Assembly (NCBI GenBank): GCA_964544595.1
Contig: CAZJBM010000010.1
Location: 9,907-73,906, forward strand
Source of the DNA: JAGBWK01 sp964544595
GTDB lineage: Bacteria > Bacteroidota > Bacteroidia > Bacteroidales > Muribaculaceae
DNA: 64,000 nt
Reading direction: 5' to 3'
A program made the translations under genes and the position numbers. The notes below the pieces were generated by a model, which worked only from the letters and a program-made list of their open reading frames with translations, was not told the origin of the DNA and ran no database searches. Each line of letters begins with the position of its first letter. Positions within the stretch are counted from its first letter, which is position 1. This document shows positions 21,804-31,048 of this stretch, piece by piece.

Positions 21804-24800
21804 TTATGCCTCCTTCCTGAGGGTCAAGTCTACGAGCAACACCGCATGGTCTTTTTCATCTTTCTCCGCGTCTTTCGGGCGCCATGCCACTATAAACCGC
21901 ACGGACGCAGACGACACATGATAATTTTTTCCGGCCCACGTCCGCAATTCTTCCTGCATCTTTCGAGATAATCGCGCAAGAGCCACATTGCTATCACGCC
22001 CATAGAGATAGACGTTGTCATAACGAAGAGTCTGACCGGCTCTAAGGGCGAGTATTTCGTTCTTTCTCGTTTTGAAGAATCCGAGGTTGACATCTCTATG
22101 AGATAACTGCAAAACAATCTCTTGAGGCATCCCGTACCGCTCTTGGCTGACAAGACGCTCATCAGCCGGCATACGGTCGAAAAAGGATGAGTCTGTATGG
22201 ATGAACAGACGCTCTTTTGCCCTGGTTGCCCCCACATAATATCTGCGCATCACTTCACTGCCGATGTCGCGAGGGTTTGCAATGAGCATGTAAACGTCGT
22301 CGAATTCGCGCCCTTTGGCCTTGTGGATAGTAGACACCACCACATCGACACCTGAAAGGTCGCAAAAATCCTCTACCGACGATTCAAAGATAAACTCCTT
22401 AAAGTCGGTAAAGTATTTTGATCTGTTTGTTTTCTCGAACACCGAAAGACAGCGCTGCAGATAGGGAAGGCTCGACGACTCGGCATACAAAGCGAAAGTC
22501 TTTTGCTTGGCATTCTCCCATACGTCGTCGGGAATAACGGGCGTATGCGCGCCATTATCAATCAGTTTGAGGAACATACGAACTTCGGCCATATTATAGA
22601 ACCGAAATCCATCCATACTCTGCACCAGCTTACTGTTCAATCCATGCTTGCGCAGCAACGCGACCAGAATGACAGCCTCTTCATTGGTCTGAGTCAATAC
22701 GCAAACTGAACCTTCGCGACGGTGCTTTATCAAGTCATCGACAAGAGGTTGATACATCGTGTCGGAAACATGATGGCGCAGATAGACAGCACCTTCCTTT
22801 TGACTTTTTGAAATGATACGAGCGGTCTTCATACGGCCGGAAATCCTGCTCACAAGCTGATTGGCAAAATCAACGACACGATGCGAACTTCGGTAGTTCT
22901 CTGTCATCTCAACGAGTCGTGACCCTGACTCTTTTAACAGCCGCGTCATGTAGCATGAGTCTGAACCACGGAACTCAAATATATTCTGGTCATCATCGCC
23001 GACCGCGATAACCCGCATCTCCTCGTTGAACGACATAAGAGCATGGATCAACGCGTACTCGTCGCGGCTCATATCTTGCGCCTCATCTATGACCAGAACC
23101 GTCTTTGCTATACGATTAGGCTCCACCTCTCCGTTTGTGATCATTTGCGTTGCCTTGACCACCACATCCTTGACGTCATCAAGGCTACCAATCCGGCCCA
23201 ACAGATCAAAACAATAGGCATGGAAGGTCTTTATCTCGACAAAGTGGGCGGCGTTGCCGATAAGCTCCATGAGTCGCTGCTTGAATTCGGTCGCCGCCGC
23301 ACGCGAAAACGTCAGCATCAACAGCTGTTCATGCTTTACATCCTCCAACAACAGCAATGAGGCGAGTTTATGAACCAACACACGCGTTTTACCGCTACCA
23401 GGGCCTGCCGCGACAACGATACATCGCGATTCCTTGTCGGATATTATCTCCATCTGCTTTTCAGACAGGGCTCCGAAGATATGGTTGTATTTATCGGGAG
23501 TAACATTGCGCTCGATCTCGCGCACCCGATCGCCCTTGAAATATTTTGAAATAAACCGCTTATAATCCATCTGGAAATAATCAGACACGTATTGCAAGGC
23601 CGCGTTATAGTCGCGCACCATCAGATTGGCATATTCGCCAACGATATGGATCTGCTGAATCTTTTGCTTGTAAAACTCGCTTAGCATACGGTAATCTTCC
23701 TGTTTGTAGCGCGACCGATTATCTTTAATACGGCGGATATCCATGGCGTTGTAGAGCACAAGGAAACCGCCTTCGAGTTTCAGGGCTCTAATCTTTGAGA
23801 GATAAAGCAGCGCTTCCTCAACTTCTTCCAACCGCACGTCGGTCATGGGCACCATGAGGGTGTTTCCCGAAGTTTTCAAGTCATTCAGCAATTCCACAAC
23901 AGAGAACCTGACATCTTTTTTATCAGACTCGGATTCAGCTGTCAGCGACGTGAGTTTATATAACCAGCCGATTGTAAACCGGCATATCTCCAAACGCTTC
24001 TCAAACCTTCTGAGAGTCGAAGCCATATCCGCGGTGCACGACAGCTCAACGCTATGCGCTCCCTCCTCTTTCTTGTAGGTATAGCCTTTGACTGTAAGAA
24101 AATACAATAGGGTGCGAATATCTTTTTCGGTCGCGGTCTCGATGCCTTCTTTCTGCGCATTGTCGTTCAGCTGCTTGTATGAGACGCGAAGTTTCTCATG
24201 CGACACGTGATTTAGTATGTATCGTTCGAGTTTCGAGAAACGCTCCAAAAGACGCTTCGATTTATTCTCTGATTCGCCGGCATCCTGCAGATAAGCGGAG
24301 ATGTCTTTAGAATCAGCAAGAATACCTTCCTGGCGCATACGCTCCACGCTCGATATCACCTCGCTCTTGTTCAGGCCTAAAATGTCGGCCAGATAATCTA
24401 TGCGCGATTCCGCTTCAGAATCCTGGGCTTTGGCGATATACTTCCGCGAAATCAACGACTTAATAATGCGCACCGCTTTCTCGACATCTTCATTTTCAAA
24501 AAGCAAAGACTCGGTGATACGCTTGCGGGCCTCCTCCATGTTCTGGACGGTTATCCCGGTGGCGTAGACATGCGGGACATTGTTGCCGCGCTCAAGATAG
24601 CCTGCCTGCTCAAGGGCGGCCAGGGCCGTGCGCACCCGCGTCTCTATGTCGGATACCGAGTCATCCCAACCGGCCTGCCGCGCGATTTCCAAAGCGGAGC
24701 AGCACACACGCATGCGCTGTCGGGTCAAATCTTTCACGGCTTTCCAAACCTGTTGAATCTCGCTTATACTGAGTTTAGTCTGGTTGAGCAGGATAAAATG

Positions 24801-26678
24801 TTTATCGAGATCGGTATCGCTATATAAAACATAACAGCGGGCTTCGAGATGCTGGTCGCGCCCGGCGCGTCCGGCTTCCTGAACGTAATTTTCCAACGAA
24901 TCTGAAATATCGTAATGTATGACCAATCCAACGTCTTTTTTGTCAACCCCCATTCCAAATGCCGAGGTTGCCACAATTATACGCACACGATCGGACATGA
25001 ACGCTTCCTGATTTGCGATCTTGTCTTCGACAGGCATTTTGCCATTGAATGGCAAAGCCTTGAATCCGTCTCGGGTGAGTTTGTCGGCCAATTGCGTTGT
25101 GCGTTTGGTTCGAGACACATATACGATGGTCGGCATCGAAGACTCGGTAATCAATGACCGTAATTTCACATATTTATCTTCATCAGTATCAACATGTATG
25201 ACTGAATATCGCAAATTCTTGCGCGAGGCCGATGACGCAAATATCTGAAGGTCGATATTGAGGGTGCTCTTAAAGTAATCGCAGATGTCTTGTATCACCT
25301 TCTGCTTGGCTGTGGCCGTGAAACAGGAAATCGGTATTGCCTTACAACTCCTCTTCTTCTTTTGATATTCGCTAATAAATTTGCCGATATAAAGATAATC
25401 AACCCTGAAGTCTTGACCCCATGAGGAGAAACAATGCGCTTCGTCTATCACGATTCGCACTAAATGGCGTGCGAGCAATATTCTCTCTATCGTCTTGGAC
25501 CGAAGCATCTCCGGCGAAATGTAAAGTAGCGACACATCCCCTTCCATCACTTGCCGGATAGCCTCGGAACGGCTAATCGGATCGAGCAAACCATTAATGG
25601 TGACGGCGTCGGTAATTCCTCTTTCAATCAGATTGTCAACTTGGTCCTTCATCAAAGACTGCAGGGGCGAAATGACAATCGTAAGGCCATGCACCGAACG
25701 CCCTTCCATCAGAGCGGGCAGTTGAAAGGTCAGTGACTTACCTCCTCCGGTCGGGAAAATCGCCAATAATGATTTGTGCTCGACCGCCGCGCGGACCGCA
25801 TTCTCCTGCAGAGGCTCGCCATCATAGGTGCGGAATTGGTCAAAGCCGAAAAAACGATTGAGATTATAATGCACATCAAGCTCCTTGTCGCAATAAGAGC
25901 AGCCCTGATCGCATTTTGTGTGACGCAGAAGAAGCACCAGATTCTCAACATTAGGATAATTATGCAGAACCCATGCGGGCGTGATAGACCGATAATCGGC
26001 AGTGTCTATTAGTGAAAGGGCATATGCCAACTCCACAGGATACTTCCGAATCGCATTTTCAATATCGGCATGCCGGCAAATGTTGTCACTATACTCAGAG
26101 CGAATCAGCTCAGGCAAAGATTCGTAGGGCACAACTGCAGCATTAACCAAAGCTAAGAATCCCTTAAACTCGTTGCGGTTGCGGAGCAGTGTAGCGAAAA
26201 TCAATCGCTTGGCGTCGGGAAGGACCTTCCAACGAGCTATTTCGTCCATTAACAGATCCCGGGCTTTATCACAATCATTGACGGGATTGTTCATTTGGTC
26301 GCTTATAAGCTTGTCGTCCTTTACTAAACGATGATAGGGACGTTCTGGAAACAAAAGCGGCGACAAAAACAGAGTATCGACCAATCTGTAGGAGTGAGCG
26401 GCGCCCCCAAACAAATATTTCGCGTCGTGATTAATGATGTTGTGTCCGCAGACAAACTCCACATTTTTAATGAATGACATAAACTCCCGCTTGTTGGCGG
26501 AATGAAAAACAGCGCCATCCCATCTTATAGCCCCAATATCATGGATCTTTTTATCCTGCAATCCGATCTCTACATCCACAAAACAATAGCGCGGCGAATC
26601 ATACGACTGTTTCTGTGAATGATAGAGTCGATTTGGGGATGGGTTGATTGTGTCGATAAGTCTATTCCAAAAAGACAT
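21804..26678 (-). CDS. DEDD exonuclease - RecQ helicase - UvrD helicase fusion
   Basis: This 1,624-residue protein is a fusion of three modules usually found apart. Residues about 28-170 have FVDVEIG, GHNIINHDAKYL and a C-terminal Asp in PVNDCDKARDLL, the pattern of a DnaQ-like DEDD exonuclease. About 290-720 is a RecQ module with Walker A TGGGKS (about 310), DEAHCFSSWGQDFR (about 410) and QEAGRAGRDQ (about 598), then a winged-helix-like region. From about 1085 comes a UvrD/Rep helicase with AAGPGSGKTR (about 1090), DEAQD (about 1199), GDDDQNIFEFRG (about 1225), STIHKAKGREFDD (about 1455) and YYVGATRAKERLF (about 1485). All key motifs look intact. It is transcribed alone from a promoter at 26735-26766. 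The role could be DNA repair, recombination or defence against foreign DNA; the sequence does not decide. Confidence 0.9.
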   Translation of the reverse strand: MSFWNRLIDTINPSPNRLYHSQKQSYDSPRYCFVDVEIGLQDKKIHDIGAIRWDGAVFHSANKREFMSFIKNVEFVCGHNIINHDAKYLFGGAAHSYRLVDTLFLSPLLFPERPYHRLVKDDKLISDQMNNPVNDCDKARDLLMDEIARWKVLPDAKRLIFATLLRNRNEFKGFLALVNAAVVPYESLPELIRSEYSDNICRHADIENAIRKYPVELAYALSLIDTADYRSITPAWVLHNYPNVENLVLLLRHTKCDQGCSYCDKELDVHYNLNRFFGFDQFRTYDGEPLQENAVRAAVEHKSLLAIFPTGGGKSLTFQLPALMEGRSVHGLTIVISPLQSLMKDQVDNLIERGITDAVTINGLLDPISRSEAIRQVMEGDVSLLYISPEMLRSKTIERILLARHLVRIVIDEAHCFSSWGQDFRVDYLYIGKFISEYQKKKRSCKAIPISCFTATAKQKVIQDICDYFKSTLNIDLQIFASSASRKNLRYSVIHVDTDEDKYVKLRSLITESSMPTIVYVSRTKRTTQLADKLTRDGFKALPFNGKMPVEDKIANQEAFMSDRVRIIVATSAFGMGVDKKDVGLVIHYDISDSLENYVQEAGRAGRDQHLEARCYVLYSDTDLDKHFILLNQTKLSISEIQQVWKAVKDLTRQRMRVCCSALEIARQAGWDDSVSDIETRVRTALAALEQAGYLERGNNVPHVYATGITVQNMEEARKRITESLLFENEDVEKAVRIIKSLISRKYIAKAQDSEAESRIDYLADILGLNKSEVISSVERMRQEGILADSKDISAYLQDAGESENKSKRLLERFSKLERYILNHVSHEKLRVSYKQLNDNAQKEGIETATEKDIRTLLYFLTVKGYTYKKEEGAHSVELSCTADMASTLRRFEKRLEICRFTIGWLYKLTSLTAESESDKKDVRFSVVELLNDLKTSGNTLMVPMTDVRLEEVEEALLYLSKIRALKLEGGFLVLYNAMDIRRIKDNRSRYKQEDYRMLSEFYKQKIQQIHIVGEYANLMVRDYNAALQYVSDYFQMDYKRFISKYFKGDRVREIERNVTPDKYNHIFGALSEKQMEIISDKESRCIVVAAGPGSGKTRVLVHKLASLLLLEDVKHEQLLMLTFSRAAATEFKQRLMELIGNAAHFVEIKTFHAYCFDLLGRIGSLDDVKDVVVKATQMITNGEVEPNRIAKTVLVIDEAQDMSRDEYALIHALMSFNEEMRVIAVGDDDQNIFEFRGSDSCYMTRLLKESGSRLVEMTENYRSSHRVVDFANQLVSRISGRMKTARIISKSQKEGAVYLRHHVSDTMYQPLVDDLIKHRREGSVCVLTQTNEEAVILVALLRKHGLNSKLVQSMDGFRFYNMAEVRMFLKLIDNGAHTPVIPDDVWENAKQKTFALYAESSSLPYLQRCLSVFEKTNRSKYFTDFKEFIFESSVEDFCDLSGVDVVVSTIHKAKGREFDDVYMLIANPRDIGSEVMRRYYVGATRAKERLFIHTDSSFFDRMPADERLVSQERYGMPQEIVLQLSHRDVNLGFFKTRKNEILALRAGQTLRYDNVYLYGRDSNVALARLSRKMQEELRTWAGKNYHVSSASVRFIVAWRPKDAEKDEKDHAVLLVDLTLRKEA

Positions 26679-26734
26679 TTATCCGGGAGTTATTAGTGAT
26701 TGATCGTTTCGATGGTCGGCAGGCCATCTATGTA

Positions 26735-26766
26735 CAAAGTTACTGAATGTTTGGATATTTTACAAA
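26735..26766 (-). promoter_or_regulatory. Promoter of the RecQ-UvrD fusion gene
   Basis: TTTG (26766-26763), 20-base spacer and TAACTTTG (26742-26735) on the minus strand. The leader to the ATG at 26678 is about 50 bases. Confidence 0.75.
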
Positions 26767-26804
26767 TACGCATCCCGATCGGAGCCGTGGTTATTCAGAC
26801 GATC

Positions 26805-26841
26805 CAAACTATTCCAATCTTGCAAACATTGGAATAGTTTG
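26805..26841. promoter_or_regulatory. Perfect 14-bp inverted repeat upstream of the helicase promoter
   Basis: CAAACTATTCCAAT (26805-26818) and ATTGGAATAGTTTG (26828-26841) are exact reverse complements separated by 9 bases. The repeat lies about 40 bases upstream of the -33 of the helicase fusion promoter. No gene on the plus strand ends here, so a plain terminator is unlikely; a regulator-binding site or structured RNA is possible. Confidence 0.6.
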
Positions 26842-26906
26842 CACCGTTTTTATTGTCTATCTCCAAGCGCTGATTAACATTTCAGCACATATTAGGGTAA
26901 TCAATT

Positions 26907-26948
26907 AAAAAAACGATTGACAAGTTTTAATCAGTCGCTTGTCAATCG
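26907..26948 (-). terminator. Terminator of the DUF2795-like gene
   Basis: Read on the minus strand, CGATTGACAAG (26948-26938) pairs with CTTGTCAATCG (26924-26914), followed by seven T (26913-26907). It lies 50 bases past the stop at 26998. Confidence 0.85.
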
Positions 26949-26997
26949 CTTATGCTTTGCCTTAAAAAAGGCACTTATTTCATCTGCCCTCAGTAAA

Positions 26998-27219
26998 TTA
27001 ATACTCGTCTTCGTTGAAGAGGAAGTCTTCTTTGGAGGGGTAGTCGGGCCAGATGTCTTCGATACATTCGTAGGTCTCGCCCTCGTCTTCCATTTCCTGA
27101 AGGTTCTCGATCACTTCGAGGGGCGCGCCGGAGCGCATTGCGTAGTCGATGAGCTCGTCTTTGGTCGCGGGCCAGGGGGCATCCTCAAGTTTTGATGCAA
27201 GTTCAAGTGTCCAATACAT
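26998..27219 (-). CDS. Conserved small acidic protein, DUF2795-like
   Basis: The 73-residue product (MYWTLELASKLEDAPWPATK, then DELIDYAMRSGAP and IWPDYPSKEDFLFNEDEY) belongs to a small, very conserved Bacteroidota protein family often labelled DUF2795. No catalytic residues are apparent; the fold seems helical. It has its own promoter at 27307-27337 and a strong terminator at 26907-26948, so it is a single-gene unit. Function unknown. Confidence 0.85.
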   Translation of the reverse strand: MYWTLELASKLEDAPWPATKDELIDYAMRSGAPLEVIENLQEMEDEGETYECIEDIWPDYPSKEDFLFNEDEY

Positions 27220-27306
27220 GGGTGTTTATGCTTTTATAGGTTTGTCAATCAATTTATTACGGCGCTTAAGAATTATTCTGAAGCGTTTATTCCGAAAAAA
27301 GTTGTG

Positions 27307-27337
27307 CAAAATTAGCAAATTTCTATAAATGAGCAAA
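27307..27337 (-). promoter_or_regulatory. Promoter of the DUF2795-like gene
   Basis: TTTG (27337-27334), 19-base spacer and TAATTTTG (27314-27307) on the minus strand, about 85 bases before the ATG at 27219. Confidence 0.65.
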
Positions 27338-27380
27338 AGAAATCGTCACGTTTTAGATTTTTTAAAATCGTCAACGCCGA

Positions 27381-27830
27381 TTACTGCTGCGCCCTGGAGA
27401 AGTAGGCTTCTCCGACGGCGGGAGCGGTGACACGGATAGTGTTTCCCGACTGGATTGCGTAGGCGTCGGGAGAACTGAGGATGCCTAACATGGCTTGCTC
27501 GACCACGGGGTCGGGACATGCCATCCGAGTCATGCCGAGGCCGGTGAAGCGAATGGTGTCGCCCGGAGTTACGGTATACGAGCCGATGATATTGTTGCAG
27601 TCGGTGGTTATTCCGAAGGTTGTTTCGGGGGAGTTGAACTGGAGGGTATAGTCGGCCGTGGGGTCGAATTGCGCTGTTCCGCCGCCGATTTCGTAGGCGG
27701 TTAGACGCCATGTTCCGGAGAGTTCGGTTTTGGCGTTGGTTGTAGTTGCGGTGCTTTGGGTAGCTTTATTAGCGGTGCAGCCGGCGAGCGCGATCGCGGC
27801 GGCTGCCGATAGGAGTAATGCTTTATTCAT
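27381..27830 (-). CDS. META-domain lipoprotein (HslJ-like)
   Basis: This 149-residue lipoprotein has the signal MNKALLLSAAAAIALAGC. A META domain follows: LSGTWRLTAYEIGG, then FGITTDCNNIIGSYTV and FTGLGMTRMACPDP. The TxMACPDP motif and the preceding N-x-x-x-G are hallmarks of the HslJ/META family. Such proteins are cell-envelope lipoproteins with poorly known roles; HslJ in E. coli is linked to novobiocin resistance. It stands alone. Confidence 0.88.
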   Translation of the reverse strand: MNKALLLSAAAAIALAGCTANKATQSTATTTNAKTELSGTWRLTAYEIGGGTAQFDPTADYTLQFNSPETTFGITTDCNNIIGSYTVTPGDTIRFTGLGMTRMACPDPVVEQAMLGILSSPDAYAIQSGNTIRVTAPAVGEAYFSRAQQ

Positions 27831-27939
27831 AACTTAGAGTTTTTAAAAGGTTTTAAGTAAGCGCAAAGCGCGGTTATTATAAACTAAACAATCGAGCGGG
27901 CTGAAAGGTCGGTGCGCGGAGCAAAAAAAGGCCGCGGGG

Positions 27940-27971
27940 GTTGCGCGGGCCGATGATTTATCGTATCTTAG
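27940..27971 (+). promoter_or_regulatory. Promoter of the 27987 gene
   Basis: GTTG (27940-27943), 20-base spacer, TATCTTAG (27964-27971; one mismatch to TAnnTTTG). The ATG follows 15 bases later. Confidence 0.5.
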
Positions 27972-27986
27972 CAAAAAATCATACTT

Positions 27987-29558
27987 ATGCAAAATCGTCA
28001 TTATCGCAAAATCATCTCAGCCGACATTCAGCACTATCACCCGAAAATGATCGGCTCATGCCCTACCGACCGCTATTACGCCGATGCGGCCAACGAAATA
28101 CTCGATTTGCTCAAAGATAAAGAAGAGTTTTTACCCAGGAAATGCGACATTCGCGATTTGGCAGTAAGATTAACCATGTATCTCGAAGATGTGATAAGCG
28201 AGGGCCCCACATGGCGAGCGTTTCTTTATTTATGCCGCAAGCTATACAATCGCGACCTGCCTTTCTTCCCCGATATTTTTCTTCCTGAAAGCAGCACAGA
28301 ATACGTTGAGGGTGAAGTGAATTTAGATGACGTCAACTTTATCATCTGGAGTTTCTTCCAGCAAACGAATGAAACCGAGACGTTGCTGAATCCACATAAT
28401 CCGGCCATACAGTTACTGTCGATCGACATATTCGCCCTGCTATACGACCTATTCGAGGAGCTGCCGATAAACCAGATGCTTAACGTTGTAATCGATATTG
28501 TGCCCGGCGAGCCTTACGCCCGATTTCTGCACTATCGCTCTGTGATGGAGTGGATTCTTACGCGTAATTATCTGCTATCACCGATTGACATAGAAGATAT
28601 TCTTGAAGAAGAGCGCTTGGAAAATAAGGGTTATTTCGGCAAAAACATAAAGAATGAATTGATTAAATACGCCGTCACGGTGGTGTCGGTATTCGATATG
28701 GTTTGCGGCCCGCTATCGCTTTACCCCAAACAGTGGCTCGCGGCGATGATGAAATCCACATCAGGTCACGAATCGACTGCCGACATGATTTTGGACATCA
28801 AATCACGAAACTTCGATATTTTCCTCATCAAAGGCGCTGATAAGGAGCACGTTTACCTCCAGGACTATACCGACGAGATTTACAAAGTGGCCACCGAATC
28901 GGTCGCCGCCAAAAAAAATATAAAGGACTCGGAGGGGGTGGTCACGTCAATCGTAAAATTTTATCCCAATGAATGGTACATCAACGGCTTGGCAGAATTT
29001 TGCACCGAGGCTCCGTCGCTGCGCAAGATAAAGGAGGCGAAACAGATTGATGAGTATGGTTTTGTGATAGAGGAGAACGGACAAAAGCCTGTGACCAAGG
29101 AAGAATACTACAAATCTTTCGGCAAAAAGCGTCATAAATTCTTTGCGAGCAAGCGCACCCTGCTCGAAGCGATTTCCCCTAAGAAGGGCGATAAAAACAA
29201 TCCGCAATATCAGCAGCTCCTCAATGAAAGCGACGACACGCAGCCTATATTCGTATATATTCTCGACGACGGGCATCTATACATTTCGGAATTTCTCGCC
29301 GAAGTGTTACCCAGCCGCGATAATCCTTACCGCATAAAGACTAAGGAATCCGCCACCGAACTATTCGCCGCCGTGCTCGGCGACTCGGTCGACCCCGAAG
29401 TAATTCAATACATCATCGATAAGGGATGGGCCAAGACGCTCTCCATGAATTCCATCAGGAGCAAAGCCGAAGGGAAAAGGCTGCTTCAGGAGAATCTCAG
29501 CTTCCTTAACCGATTCCTCCATCCGTCGAGCTTCTTCGCGCGCCACACCGATATATAG
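27987..29558 (+). CDS. Bacteroidales protein of unknown function (possibly DUF3843)
   Basis: This 523-residue soluble protein has no signal peptide or membrane segment. The start MQNRHYRKIISADIQHYHPK, the mostly helical N-terminal half (with LPFFPDIFLPESS and FLHYRSVMEWIL) and the beta-containing C-terminal part recall a Bacteroidales-specific family I remember as DUF3843; this is not certain. No nucleotide-binding or catalytic motif is evident. It has its own promoter and a terminator at 29570-29610. It is convergent with der. Confidence 0.65.
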   Translation: MQNRHYRKIISADIQHYHPKMIGSCPTDRYYADAANEILDLLKDKEEFLPRKCDIRDLAVRLTMYLEDVISEGPTWRAFLYLCRKLYNRDLPFFPDIFLPESSTEYVEGEVNLDDVNFIIWSFFQQTNETETLLNPHNPAIQLLSIDIFALLYDLFEELPINQMLNVVIDIVPGEPYARFLHYRSVMEWILTRNYLLSPIDIEDILEEERLENKGYFGKNIKNELIKYAVTVVSVFDMVCGPLSLYPKQWLAAMMKSTSGHESTADMILDIKSRNFDIFLIKGADKEHVYLQDYTDEIYKVATESVAAKKNIKDSEGVVTSIVKFYPNEWYINGLAEFCTEAPSLRKIKEAKQIDEYGFVIEENGQKPVTKEEYYKSFGKKRHKFFASKRTLLEAISPKKGDKNNPQYQQLLNESDDTQPIFVYILDDGHLYISEFLAEVLPSRDNPYRIKTKESATELFAAVLGDSVDPEVIQYIIDKGWAKTLSMNSIRSKAEGKRLLQENLSFLNRFLHPSSFFARHTDI

Positions 29559-29569
29559 GAAAAAGAAAT

Positions 29570-29610
29570 CAGCTTAGAGACGAAAGAGCCGCTAAGCTGA
29601 ATTCTTTTTT
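29570..29610 (+). terminator. Terminator between convergent genes
   Basis: CAGCTTAG (29570-29577) pairs with CTAAGCTG (29592-29599), followed by ATTCTTTTTT. It fits the 27987 gene and may also act for der on the other strand (AAAAGAA precedes the stem). Confidence 0.7.
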
Positions 29611-29633
29611 ATGTTTCAGACTAAGTTTATACG

Positions 29634-30953
29634 CTATTTCTCGCGCATGAACACGTTGATAGGCGTTCCGTGAAAATCCCAATGCTCGCGAATCTTGTTC
29701 TCAAGGTAGCGGCGATACGGCTCCTTAACCCACTGCGGGAGATTGCAGAAGAATATAAATGTAGGGATGGTCGCGCCTTTGAGCATGGTGATATACTTGA
29801 TTTTGACGAATTTGCCTTTGTTGGATGGCGGGGGGTAGGCAGCGATATCCTCCAGGAGCTTGTTGTTGAGCTGCGAGGTAGGGATAGTGCGTTTACGGTT
29901 CTGATAAACCTCAACGGCGGTCTCAATGACTTTATAGATACGCTGCTTGGTAAGCGCCGACCCGAAGATGATAGGGAAGTCGGTGAACGGGGCAAAACGA
30001 GAGCGAATGGCTTTTTCCATCGTCTTGATCGCCTCCTGCGACTTGTCCTCAACGAGATCCCACTTATTGACGCACACCACGAGGCCCTTCTTGTTCTTCT
30101 GAATGAGGGAGAAAATCGACACATCCTGCGACTCAATGCCTCGGGTGGCATCAATCATAAGGATGCACACGTCGGAAGCCTCAATGGCGCGTATCGAGCG
30201 AATCACCGAGTAGTACTCGATATCCTCGTGCACCTTGTTTTTCTTACGAATACCTGCGGTATCGACCAGATAGAAGTCGAAGCCGAACTTATTGTATCGG
30301 GTATAGATGCTGTCGCGGGTTGTTCCGGCGATTTCGGTCACTATGTTGCGGTCTTCGCCGATAAACGCGTTGATAATCGATGATTTGCCCGCGTTAGGAC
30401 GGCCCACGATAGCGAATTTGGGAATATCCTCGATCGCCTCTTCCTGGTCGGCGTTGGGCTCAGGGAGTTTCTTGACAACCTCGTCGAGGAGGTCGCCGGT
30501 GCCGAAGCCCGACATGGCCGACACGGGATATGGCTCTCCAAGGCCGAGTTTGTAAAATTCTGGCACGTTATAGAGCCAATCGTTGGAGTCGACCTTGTTG
30601 GCGACCAGAATGACCGGCTTCTTCGATTTGCGAAGAATCTCAGCGACGTGATCGTCGAGATCGGTCACGCCGTTCATCGCATCGACCACAAAGAGGATTT
30701 CGTCGGCCTGCTCTATCGCGAGCTGAACCTGCTTATTTATTTCCCCTTCAAATATATCCTCGGAATTCACTACCCAACCGCCGGTGTCGACGATTGAAAA
30801 TTCCTTGCCTGTCCAGTCAACTTTGCCATACTGGCGGTCGCGGGTGGTGCCCGCGGTCTCGTCGACGATGGCCGTACGGCTCTGGGTCAAGCGGTTGAAG
30901 AGGGTGGATTTACCCACATTGGGGCGCCCCACTATTGCTACTAATTGCGACAT
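29634..30953 (-). CDS. der: Ribosome assembly GTPase Der (EngA)
   Basis: Der is a double GTPase needed for 50S ribosome assembly. The 439-residue product has two G domains in tandem: the first with GRPNVGKST (about 8-16), DTGG and NKVD, the second with GRPNAGKSS (about 183), DTAGIRKK and NKWD. A C-terminal KH-like domain follows (KIKYITMLKGATIPTFIFF). Length and order are normal. It has a perfect promoter at 30981-31012 between it and era, so the two GTPase genes are adjacent but der can be expressed alone. Confidence 0.97.
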   Translation of the reverse strand: MSQLVAIVGRPNVGKSTLFNRLTQSRTAIVDETAGTTRDRQYGKVDWTGKEFSIVDTGGWVVNSEDIFEGEINKQVQLAIEQADEILFVVDAMNGVTDLDDHVAEILRKSKKPVILVANKVDSNDWLYNVPEFYKLGLGEPYPVSAMSGFGTGDLLDEVVKKLPEPNADQEEAIEDIPKFAIVGRPNAGKSSIINAFIGEDRNIVTEIAGTTRDSIYTRYNKFGFDFYLVDTAGIRKKNKVHEDIEYYSVIRSIRAIEASDVCILMIDATRGIESQDVSIFSLIQKNKKGLVVCVNKWDLVEDKSQEAIKTMEKAIRSRFAPFTDFPIIFGSALTKQRIYKVIETAVEVYQNRKRTIPTSQLNNKLLEDIAAYPPPSNKGKFVKIKYITMLKGATIPTFIFFCNLPQWVKEPYRRYLENKIREHWDFHGTPINVFMREK

Positions 30954-30980
30954 TACTTCTAATGTTAGGTGTTAGTTATG

Positions 30981-31012
30981 CAAATTTAACTTAAAAATGT
31001 GAAATCTGCAAA
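30981..31012 (-). promoter_or_regulatory. Promoter of der
   Basis: TTTG (31012-31009), 20-base spacer and TAAATTTG (30988-30981) on the minus strand; about 28 bases before the ATG at 30953. Confidence 0.75.
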
Positions 31013-31048
31013 TTATATGTTTAGCGCCGCTATGCGAGCGCCGCCATA

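Noticed and set aside
26805..26841. Inverted repeat as a terminator
   Set aside because: No gene ends into it on the plus strand, and on the minus strand there is no T-run after it.
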